From NCBI GenBank assembly GCA_025917655.1, contig CP084609.1, positions 186,001-250,000 of the forward strand: 64,000 bases of DNA. The letters run 5' to 3'. The first letter of the stretch is position 1, and every line of letters begins with the position of its first letter. Of the stretch, positions 12,882-22,151 are shown piece by piece. The notes beneath the pieces are model-generated. The model searched no databases. It was not told the origin of the DNA and saw only the letters and a program-made list of their open reading frames with translations. Made by a program: the position numbers and the translations under genes. The stretch comes from Chlorella sorokiniana. Its lineage: Eukaryota > Chlorophyta > Trebouxiophyceae > Chlorellales > Chlorellaceae.

Positions 12882-15839
12882 GCCGAGGCGCCGCCGCTGA
12901 AGGCCGAGGCGGCGCTGCAGCCCCGCGCGAGCACAGGCAGGCTGCTCGTCACGCTGGCGGTCGTCACCTCTTCGGCCATAGTCAATCGGGTGATGTACAA
13001 GATGGCCCTTGTACCGCTGGGAGACCACATCTTCTTCCTGGTGAGACCCCCGCGCCGCTGCCGCCGCCAGATTGCCCGCCGCCGCCGCCACGGCAACCTC
13101 GCGCGCCCAGGGTCCGCCCCCTCCGAGCTGTTTGCTTGAACAATGCCTTCAAGGGCACCCTACAAATGTGTCGGCAGGTATGCGTGCGTGTCTGGGATCG
13201 CCGTCCTTCGCTGCATACCCGCGCCCCTCCAAAAAATAAGGGAACCGCTCCCTGCCGCTGCTTGCAGTCCCAGCTACAAACAGGCGCCTACCTGCTGGTC
13301 TACTTTGGCGTGCTGGCGCTGCGGTACCGGTGAGCGGGAGCCACGCTTTTTTCGTCGGAACGTCGACTGTTCCACTACGCCTCGTTGCCTCTCGCTGGGG
13401 TGGCTCCGCAGAGCAGCCGCTCGAGCATCGCCCTCCTGGCGCTCTGCTGTGCGGCGCCCCCGCCCGCCCCGCCCCGCCCGAGGGCTGCCATCGGGGAGCA
13501 GCCTCCAGCAGAGCGCATGCTGCTGGGGCCCTCGCAAGCCGCGCCCCTTTCTCCGCCACGTCGCCGCCACGTCGCTGCGCTTGTGCCTGCCGCCGCCGCC
13601 GCCGCCGCAGGTCCGGGCGGTCACCCGGGAGATGGCGGCCTTCCCGCTGCGCTCCATGCCCGGCACCTTTTTGGCCATCGGCGCCGTGGAGGCGCTCGCC
13701 TCCCTGCTGGGCTTTGTGGGCGCCGCCAACCTGCCGGGCGTGGTGCTGCCGCTGCTGGCGCAGACCATCCTGCTGTGGCAGGTGCTGCTGGCGGCCACGG
13801 TGCTGCGCAAGCGACTCAGCGCGTCGCAGGTGGGTGGCTGGGGCGGGTGGTGTGGCTGGTTATTTCTGTATTTGCTGGGGGTAGGCCGACAGCAACGGCA
13901 GCAACAGCGCTCTCGGCGCCTTTACCGCAGATGCTGCACAGGCGGCCACGCATGGCAAATGAGGCAGCGGGCGGGCGGGGCGGGCAGCGGGGGCTTTGCA
14001 GGACCGCCTGAGGAAGCACGGTGGTGCGCCCCACACAGCCTCGCGTCCTCGGGCTGCCAGCTGAGTTGGACTGCAGTCCACGCTGCTAGATATAACAGAA
14101 GAAATGCGCGAGTAGTCTGCCTGACTTCCGCATCCCCCCCCGCCTCCCCCTGTACCGCTGTACCGCAGGTCGTCGGGGTGATGCTGGTCATGGCGGGGTC
14201 TGCATGGCGGCGTGGCCCGGCGGCGGCGGCTCGCCGCTCACCGGTGCGCCCCCTCGCCAGCCGCCTGCGTGTTGTTTTGTCTTTGTCTTGTCTTGTCTTG
14301 TTTTGAATCAGCATGCAGCCGCTGCAGTGTGCGCCGCCATGCAGGGCTGCTGGGTCGGCTCATGCAGCCCGCCTACGGCGGCCCCTTCACAGCCCCGCTT
14401 GGCTGGCGTGCCGGGCAGCCACCCGCTCTCTGGGCGTGGGATCCGTTTCTGCGGCCTCCCTGAGCTGCCGCCGACAAGAACTCTACATGCGCTTGAACGC
14501 CCCCTGCTTGCCGCCCGCCGCCCGCAGGCATCAACCCCTTCTATGCCTCCGTCTTCTGCTTCTCCATGCTCTTCCCCGCCCTCGACACGCTGCTCAAGGA
14601 ACGCGTGTTCAGGTGAGAGGAGGGGAGCGCTGCTGTCGTGCTGGCGCAGGGAGGGGGAGGGGAGGGGGCACTTGTGAAGGAGTGGGATGGTTTGTATAGA
14701 AGGGATAACACAGTGTCTCGGCAGCCCCGCTGTCCAGCAATTGAGAGCCAGCGCTGCCCAGCAACTGAAAGCCAGCGCTGCTTGCCATGAAGCAACAAAG
14801 AGCCAGCCCAGCAGGCAGGCTGCCCCGTCTTCCTTAAAATATGTCAACCCCACCCCCGTGCGTGCCCCTCCCACCCCCGCGCCACATCCCACAGGCACGC
14901 CCGCGCCGCTCTGAGCGCCGACCTCGACCTCTTTGTGTGCAACAGCTTCGGCTCGCTGTCGCAGTGCCTCTTCGTCTTCGCGCTGCTGCCCGCCATGGCC
15001 GCCGCCCGCGGGCTGAGCATGGCGGCGCTGCCGCAGTACCTGGCCGACGGTGGGCGGCTGAGGCTGTGCGCGAGTGTTTGTGCTGCATGGGGCCTGCTCC
15101 TGGTGGGGTGATGTGTGTTGGGCGTGTCTGGATTTTGGGAGGAGAGGAGTGGGGGTGGGTACCGCTAGGCCAGGCTTTCTGCCTGTTGCACTGTCGCCAT
15201 CACGTCTACATACACACACTGGCAACCCCCAAGCCCCTGGCTTCCCTCGCCGCAGGCTGGCAATGCTTCCGCGGGTTGTCGCCCCCTGCGGCGGCGACTG
15301 CTCGCTGAGCCCCGCCCTGCCGCTGGCCTACCTCGCCGTCAACCTGCTGTTCAACGTGTCGGCGCTGGAGCTGATCCGGCTGGCGGGCAACGTGGTGATG
15401 AGCCTGACCATGAGCAGCATCGTGCCGCTCACCATACTCGCGTTTGCGGTGGGCCCCGCCGAGGCTTTCTGGCATGCCATATCTTGCCTGCTTGCTTGCC
15501 TGTGTGCAGCCATGCGGGGCTTTGTGCAGGGCCTAAGAGTGCTGGCTGTGAGGAGCTGGGCTTGCGGTGGCGTGTGCGGCTGCCTCACAGCGCCGGCACC
15601 TCGTGCAGCCATGCCTCCTCACCTGCCCCCTTGCCCCTGATTCCACCCCCTTTCTTCCAACCCACCCGCCCCACCCCGCACCGCAGATGCCGCTGCCGTT
15701 CCTGCCGCCGCCGCCCCCGCTGGGCCCGCTCTTCCTGCTGGGCTCAGCCGTGCTCTTTGCCGGGCTGATGGCATTCAACGCGCCGCTGTGGCTGCCCGCC
15801 GCTGGGCGCCGCCTGCGTGCGCAGCTGGCGGTGCGATGA
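12882..15839 (+). CDS. CLT / chloroquine-resistance-transporter-like membrane transporter
   Basis: Member of the drug/metabolite transporter superfamily related to Arabidopsis CLT1-3 (plastid envelope thiol transporters) and Plasmodium CRT. About eight exons: to 13040, 13268-13329, 13611-13829, from 14169, 14528-14612, 14895-15049, 15256-15448, 15687-15839. Family landmarks: IVNRVMYKMALVPL in TM1, AYLLVYFGVLALRYR, ANLPGVVLPLLAQTILLWQV, PALDTLLKERVF, LPLAYLAVNLLFNVSALELI, and a last exon starting MPLPFLPPPPPLGPLFLLGS. Around ten hydrophobic segments are expected. The start is unresolved: the upstream ATG at 12806 is in another frame, and a basic Ala/Arg-rich presequence is likely. Apparent frameshifts lie at the exon 2/3 junction and in the C run at 15282-15286. 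Substrate is inferred only from the family. Confidence 0.85.
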
Positions 15840-16189
15840 TGCGGGCGGAGGCTTCTGCCGCTGCACAGCAGCTGCCAAGGTTTGCGTGCTGCGGGAGCTG
15901 CAAAGGGTGCAGCTCTGGCAGTCGGCAAGGCGAGGGCGGGCTGCGTGACGCTCGCTTGTCCTGTATTTCTTGTTGTGACCCTGCTGGGGAGTTGATTCAC
16001 ACTGTACATCTATGCACTGTGAAAACTGCGGCCAATGTGAGAAAGTGCAGCCACAGTAGGCTTTGTCCAGAAAACAGATACGGTATTGGCGGGAAGGTAC
16101 AGGAGTCGTGAAGTGTACAAGCAGGCAGGGTATCATCTGAGCGGGGCGCAAAGCAGATGTACTTATACGGCCATGCAGTAGTCTCAAGG

Positions 16190-17036
16190 TCAGCAGAACA
16201 GGTCCCCAGGCTTTCGCCAAGAGGAAGCATCGGGCACATGGCTGCTCCTCACTAGTGCAGAGATTCGACCAGCTTTCAGGCTCGTTTCAAGGAGCAGTTG
16301 CAAAGCAGTCCGACCAAGGTTGCTCAAGCCTTCCACATGGGCTTTGTCAACCGTGCTGACGCTGACTATGTTACGCAACACCGGCCCGGCACAGCGAGCA
16401 GTCAACCTCGGCAGGTGCACCCTGTCAGCAAAGGCCAACCAGGCGTTCCAGTCTGTGCCATCATCGGGAATGGTTGAAGCCAGGTAGCGATCGCAGGCCT
16501 GAAGAGTGAATACGAAGTGTGTTTTTTAGCAGCCCTGCATCTAGCAGCATAGCAGTAGATAGCCAATCCATGCAGGTCTGTGACAGGAAATAGAAATTTC
16601 CCACCTCGAGCACGGGCGTCGCGTCCAACTTAACCGCCAGACTGACGAGACCATCCCAGTTGGTCTCAGCAAGAACAAGCTCTAGACCTTTCAATGGATG
16701 GTACACGATCTTGAGGAAGAGCTGCACGTCCAGCAGGCTGAAGCCCTCAAAGGCTGCCTGCACTGCCGCCGCTTCGGCTGCGCGGGCGGCGGCGCGGCCC
16801 TTGACACTGCTGCTGCAGCTGCACAGGGCGGTGCGCAGCACCCGGCTGCCGCTGGCAAGCGTGACACGATGCAGTGGCAAGGCGCAGCCATCCACGGTGA
16901 TTTCAAGGTCCGCCAAGGCAGCCAGCTCCTCGGAAGCGTCGGGCAGGTGAGCAAGGCTCTGCTGGGGGTGAACCCTCAGACATCTTGAAACCCCAGATGG
17001 AATGAGGACTGCACGAGTGCCAGCAACAGCCAGCAT
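16190..17036 (-). CDS. BTB/POZ-like protein, copy A
   Basis: Two exons. The first carries HLPDASEELAALADLEITVD and GCALPLHRVTLASGSRVLRT, the A1-beta-strand/helix pattern of a BTB domain (an ITVDG strand, LHRxxLASGSRVLR helix), then FEGFSLLDVQLFLKIVYHP. It ends at a GTGGGA donor near 16602. The second, from about 16501, reads ACDRYLASTIPDDGTDWNAW and continues to KPGDLFC at 16190. The likely role is dimerisation or cullin-3 adaptor; no partner domain is visible. The BTB frame opens from MLAVAGTRAVLIPSG (17036). The ATG homologous to copy B's start (16981, MSEG) is out of frame by a 5-bp length difference, so the true start is uncertain. Paralogue of the gene at 17821-18468. Confidence 0.6.
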
Positions 17037-17189
17037 GCCAAGTGTTCTGGCCTACGACTGTCCAAGGTGGCCAGCATGCCAGTCGCAGCGCCGTACCTCG
17101 TGTGCAGCGCAGGTACCTCGTGCAGCAATGCCTCCTCACCTCCCCCTACCTTGAACCCTCCCCCTTCTGTCACGCCCAACCCACCCTGC

Positions 17190-17400
17190 TTCGCAGGTGC
17201 CGCTGCCGTTCCTGCCGCCGCCGCTGCCGCTGGGCCCGCTCTCGCTGCTGGGCTCAGCCGTTCTCTTTGCGGGGGATGGCCTTCAATGCGCCGATGTGGC
17301 TGCCCGCCGCCGGGCGCCGCCTGCGCGCGCAGCTGGCGCTGTGGCAATGCGGGTACCCCGTGGAGGCTGCTGCCGCTGCTGCCGAAGGCTGATAGGCTGC
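17190..17400 (+). pseudogene. Duplicated CLT last exon, copy 2
   Basis: After a CTTCGCAG acceptor the sequence repeats the CLT terminal exon (VPLPFLPPPLPLGPLSLLGS). A shift after the LFAG equivalent (near 17277) breaks the frame relative to exon 8 at 15687. The 3' flank, about 150 bases, is also repeated. No upstream CLT exons accompany it, so it cannot encode a transporter, unless used as an alternative terminal exon by readthrough. Confidence 0.7.
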
Positions 17401-17820
17401 GTGAGCTGCAAACAGTGCAAATCTTGCGGCCGGCAAGGAGTGGCCGGCTGCTTGGCCCTGGACCTGCATGGCTTTGTTGTGGCCCTCCGAGGATGTTGGC
17501 TCACATTGTATACTGTACATGTACAAAGTGTGAAAGTTGCAGCCACAACCTCTGCTTTCCATCCGGATGATGCGAGCCTTGGCAGACAGGTGCAGGACTA
17601 TGTCAAGAAATCGTTAAGTACGAACGCAGCAAAGTGCACGTACACCACCAACAAACATGCAATGCTCTCATTCGCAGTCGAGGAACAGATCCCCAGGCTT
17701 CTGCCAGGTAGACGAATCGGGCAGCTCAGCAGTCATGTATGGCGAGTGTCGGGCTGCTTTCAGAGTTGTCTCAAGCAGCACCTGCAAAGCAGCGTGGCTG
17801 AGGCTCCCCAACCTTACCAT

Positions 17821-18468
17821 ATGTTTTTGCCGCAAGGGCGCGTCACAAAATCAAACAGCACGGGCTTGGCACAGCGCGCCCTCAAAAGCGGCATGCCCAT
17901 CCTGTCCGCAGCATCCAGCCAGTCGGCCCAGTCAGTGCCTTCGTTGGGCAGCTTGGACACCAGGCAGCGGTCACATGCCTGCAAGGTAGGTAACATTAAC
18001 CATTGGTAATCAAGAAAGCACTGCAGCTGGCACTAAAGCAGTGAAGGCAGTGCATTGACGCCTGAAGGTCGAGCTGGGTGTCACCTGGAGCACAGACTGC
18101 GCATCCAGCTTCATGGCCAGAGCCAAAATTCCTTTCCAACTGGTCTCAGCAAAGTTCAAACCATTCGCCGTCATCTGATCGTACAGGATTGTGAGGAAGT
18201 TCTGCACATCCCGCAGGCTGTAACCCTCAAAGGCTGCCTGCACAGCCGCCGCTTCGGGTGCACGGTCGGCGGAGCTGGAGCCGCCACTGCCGCTGCAGCT
18301 GCAGAGGGCGGTGCGCAGCACCCGGCTGCCGCTGGCGAGCGTGGCGCGATGCAGCGGCAAGGCGCAGCCATCCACGGTGATTTCAAAGTCTGCCAGGGCA
18401 GCCAGCTCCTCGGAAGCGTCCGGCAGGTGCTCCAGGCTTGTTTTGAGCACCTCGGGCGCCTCGGACAT
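17821..18468 (-). CDS. BTB/POZ-like protein, copy B
   Basis: Starts at the ATG 18468 (MSEAPEVLKTSLEHLPDASE), then GCALPLHRATLASGSRVLRT and FEGYSLRDVQNFLTILYD. These are clearly homologous to copy A over the BTB-like core and the following helical stretch. The second exon (ACDRCLVSKLPNEGTDWADW) ends early at FVTRPCGKNIW near 17817, so the C-terminus is about 50 residues shorter than in copy A. Intron position and surrounding sequence match copy A. It may be a functional shorter paralogue or a decaying copy. Confidence 0.6.
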
Positions 18469-18889
18469 CGTGTTTAATAACCTGGGAAAATGTTACTTTG
18501 ACCCACAGGGATCTAGGTTGGATTGATATGAGACCGCCTCAGGCGACCTCAACCCGCCCGCGGTGGCGTCGCTGGAAACTGCCAACACGTCCGCAGAAAT
18601 GCAGTTGGTGGACTGAGCACACTGCTGGCAATGGCCACGCAAATTATGGACTTATGGCTTCTTGCCGCGTCGTAACACTTTTCCTGGATGGGTCCTGAGC
18701 AGTGTGTGGGGGTGTGGGTGCCTATCCGCCTTCCCCTTGCTGCCAGGCAGCTCTCTCCCGCGTGCTGGCTGGCCTGTGTGCAGCCGTGCATGCCCTGTGC
18801 ATGCGCGAGGGTTATAAACGTGTGGGGAGGGGACTGCCGTATCCCCCTATCCCTGAACCGTCCCTCCTTCTTCCGCACCCACCCCACCC

Positions 18890-19160
18890 CGCACCGCAGA
18901 TGCCGCTGCCGTTCCTGCCGCCGCCGCCCCTGGGCCCGCTCTTGCTGCTGGGCTCAGCCGTGCTCTTCGTCAGGCTCATGCCGTCAACGCGCCACTGTGG
19001 CTGCTGGCCGCGGGGCGCCGCCTGCGCGTGCAGCTGGCGGCGTGGTGATGCAGGCGGAGGCGGCTGCCGCTGCTGCCGAGCAGCCGCCAACGTTGAGATG
19101 CTGCGTGAGCTGCGACCGGTGCAGATCTCGCGGCTGGCAAGGCAAGAGGTGGGCTGCATG
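18890..19160 (+). pseudogene. Duplicated CLT last exon, copy 3
   Basis: A third copy of the CLT terminal exon begins after CACCGCAG at 18901 (MPLPFLPPPPLGPLLLLGSA) and shifts frame after LFVRLM. The 3' flank (GCTGCGTGAGCTG and following) aligns with the flanks of copies 1 and 2. It also keeps upstream sequence like the CLT last intron (GCCTGTGTGCAGCC), so the duplicated unit starts inside that intron. Confidence 0.7.
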
Positions 19161-19311
19161 GCGCTGGCTGCCGTTGTTGCGGACACACATACTGTGCCCA
19201 GTAGGGTGTTGGGCGCAGAGCCAAACTCTGCACTGCCATTCCTTACATACTGCGCGACAGAGAGCCACAGAGCGCCACAGAAGAGGGATGCACGCCCCTT
19301 CGCACCGCCCG

Positions 19312-21525
19312 TCACGACTTGTAGTCGTCGAGGCCCAGGTCCCGCAGCGCCGCCGCCCCCGCCTCGGCGCAGGCCGCCGGGTACGCCGCCCTCACGCCGC
19401 GCACCAGGCCCTCCGCCCCCGCTCCAGCAGCGCCGCCCGCACCTCGGCGTTCCTGCGGGTGGTGGGTGGGTGGGTGGGTGGGTGGGGGGGGGTCATGGGT
19501 AATGTGCTTTGTGGTTGGTAGTTTTGTGTGTATGGGTGGGGTTGGGGGTGATGGGGTCTTTGTGGATGGGGCGTGTTGTGTGTAAGCTTGTGTCAGGGAG
19601 GATGGGTTGGGGGCCGCAGCAGGCTCTGGCTGGGCAAGCCGCCAGCCGAGCGCGGCTGGCCGGCCCCACCTGACCGCCATGTTGCGCAGGGCCATGCACG
19701 CCTGGCGCTGCACCGCCCCCGCCGCTCGGTTCTCCTGCCGGCGGCGGCGGGCGAGGCGAGGGCGCGGCGCATCAGCTCCAGAAGCGCATCCGCGCAGCCG
19801 CAACCCAGTGCCTGCGGATAGAACAAGGGAGGGGGAGGGGGCTGGGCGCCAGGCTGCTGCTGCTTGGTGCTGGCTGGCAAGCTGGTCTTCTGCTGCCTTG
19901 CACGCTTGCTCCGTCTCCAGCCAGCGCCTTGCTCCCGAGCGAGCGCCTCGCGCGGCGGCCGGGCGGGCACGGCCAGGGCGGCTCAAGCCTGTGTGTGCCC
20001 TTGGGCGCAGCCTCACAGCCCCGCCCGCCCGCAAAGCGCAGGCCAACCGCCCCCCTCCGGCTGACCCAGGCCAAGAAGAGAGGTCACAAGAACAAGAAAA
20101 ACCGCAAGCAGGGCGGGTGGGCTTGCCTCCGCGGCGGCCTCAGGGTTGCGCAGCGTGACGTTGGTCAGCAGGCCCAGCGCGGCCTCCTGCACGCTGGGCA
20201 CGCTGCGCGCGCCCTGGTCGCCCAGCAGCGCCGCCAGCAGCGCCAGCCCGCCGCCCTCCACCAGCGCCGCCTTGGCGCCGTCGCTGCTGGCCAGCTGGCG
20301 CAGCAGCGCGCACAGCGGGCGCGCCAGCGACGCATCGCCCAAACTCGCTTCCAAAATCCGCAGCGCCAGCGCAACGCCGCCGGCCGCCGCCACCTCCTGA
20401 CAGATCTCGTCGTTTGCTGCCACCGAGCGCAGCGCTGCCGCCGCCGCCGCCGTGGTCTCCGCAGGCTGCGCCTCGTGCCGCCGCAGAGCCGCAACCAGCG
20501 CCGCGGCGGCGCCGTCTGCCGCCAGTGCGCGCGCATTGGGGAAGGCTCTGCAAGGGGGCGGCACAGCCGGCAAACAGTCAAGAAGGGGATGCTAACCCAA
20601 GCGGTCATGCCGACCTGTTTAAGGCAGAGAGCCACCCAGCATCAGCCCCAACAAACAAGCACGCAGGCATGCTCATTAACTCAATTAACAAGTGTAATTA
20701 TGATGCGGGCACCTGGAGGCGGGCTGCGAGTCGTCATCAGGGTTGGTCAGCGTGCACAGCAGGGCGCACGCCGCCGCCACCGCCTCCGCCTCCCCTGCAC
20801 AGCGCCCCAGCGCCGCGATCGCCGCGCCGCCCGCCCCCGCCTCCATCAGCGCCGCCTTGCCCGCCTCACTCTTCAGCCCGCGGCGGCGCCGCCGCCAGCG
20901 CGGCCGCCGTCACGTCGCCGCCGCTGCGTTCGTCGTCCAGCACCCGCTGCAGCGCCGCCGCTCCGTCTGACGCCAGAAAGGCGGCCTGCAGCTCTCGCTG
21001 GGCGGTGCCCAGCACCGCCGCCGCCGAGCGCAGCACGGACACCAGGCTGGCTGGGTCGGCGGCGGCGGCGGCGGCACGGACCCCATCTGCCAACGCTGCC
21101 CCCGCGCCGGCCCGCTGCAGCACGGCCAGCTCGTCGCTGCCGCCCCCTTCGTTTGTCGCGGCGGCGGCGACGTCGCGCGCGGCGCCGCCGCCACCCCGCG
21201 CCGTCGCCCGCCGCCGCCGCCGCTTGCAGCGCGGCCACCGCTGCGGCCGCCGGGTGCGAGCTGATGTCTCCTCCCGTCACTGATTTGATGATGTTGCTGA
21301 GGTCAACCCCTTGCGCTTGAAACTCCTCTATCGCGCTCTGCAGCGCTTCCTCAGGCTACAGCGCAAACGGAAGGAAAGCAAGCACCCAGCTTCCGGAGGT
21401 TGGGATGTGTGCAAAGGAGGGCGGCGTCAATGCATCGCGATAGCATCCGAACAGGCAGGCGCTGGACGCCACACCTCCATGTCGAAGTCGGCTATGTTGG
21501 ATTGAACGGCCTCGTCAAAAGTTTC
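19312..21525 (-). CDS. Armadillo-repeat protein, ARMC6-like
   Basis: Homologue of the conserved eukaryotic ARMC6 family; cellular role poorly defined. The N-terminus is diagnostic: ETFDEAVQSNIADFDMEV (exon 21525-21475, after a CCCGCAG acceptor), then PEEALQSAIEEFQAQGVDLS. Alanine-rich ARM repeats follow, including NDEICQEVAAAGGVALALRI and EAALGLLTNVTLRNPEAAAE, then ACMALRNMAVR. The C-terminus GAEGLVRGVRAAYPAACAEA plus ALRDLGLDDYKS matches the family's ending. The start codon is in an unidentified exon upstream of 21525. At least two apparent frameshifts occur, one in the C run at 19416-19420 and one near 19745. The intron at 19450-19680 contains a TGGG repeat. Confidence 0.8.
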
Positions 21526-21559
21526 CTGCGGGCAGCGCAACAGGCCAGCAGCCGTGCGC

Positions 21560-22150
21560 CAGTCAATCCCAGGCCCGCCGGTCAACACTGGCAGCAGCGG
21601 GCAGCAGGCCGCAAGGTCGACCGCAGCTGATGGGCGTTGCGCAAAAGGTGGCCGCATCTGTTTCTACGCTGTTCGCGAAGCTTGCAGCCCCAAACGGAGG
21701 GGGCTGGCAGGAGGCAGCAGTCTGATCGGAGCAGGTCTCGCCTGTGATATCCTTTTCTGATTGAATTTCGCCAGCTGGCCCTCCGAGAACATTGCCATCG
21801 TGCCGGTGCGCTGCAATCAAGCGGCGCACAGTTGAATCGGGGATGAAGGCGAACGGGGTGGGACAGAACCACTCGAGCGGAAGTTTTGCTGTGCTTGTAA
21901 TCGCTGGAGGTAGGCAACGCAGCTGGTGCAGTGCAAGGCCCATCGTCCTGTTGCCCCCACCGGCAGCCGTACTGCCTGGCAAGCAGCGGCGTTATCACTG
22001 GCAGAGTCGCGTTCTCTCACAGGGGTGCAAAAGGAGAAGAGGATAGGGACAAACAGTAATAATAAGGGGTTGGCATCAAATATAGGAACAGATGAGCAGG
22101 CTTGCGGCGGCAAAAGGCGGGGGATGGCGGGGGGGCAACCCGAGCGGGGG
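21560..22150 (+). other. Intergenic region between ARMC6-like gene and protease
   Basis: The base composition drops towards AT (about 21650-22090), and no frame has coding character or family similarity. It may hold the ARMC6 first exon and promoter on the minus strand, and the 3' end of the protease transcript. Confidence 0.4.
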
Positions 22151-22151
22151 A

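Larger units (their letters stand above)
15687..19160 (+). repeat. Tandem segmental duplication, CLT 3' end plus BTB gene
   Basis: The block [CLT last exon + 3' flank + inverted BTB gene] occurs at 15687-17040 and 17195-18480, and a third CLT exon starts at 18901. Spacing between exon copies is about 1.51 and 1.70 kb. The BTB part is present twice. Sequence between copies has diverged substantially, so the event is not very recent. Confidence 0.75.

Noticed and set aside
19929-21320. 463-codon plus-strand open frame
   Set aside because: Shadow of the alanine-rich ARM repeats of the ARMC6-like gene; GC-rich codons keep the opposite strand open.
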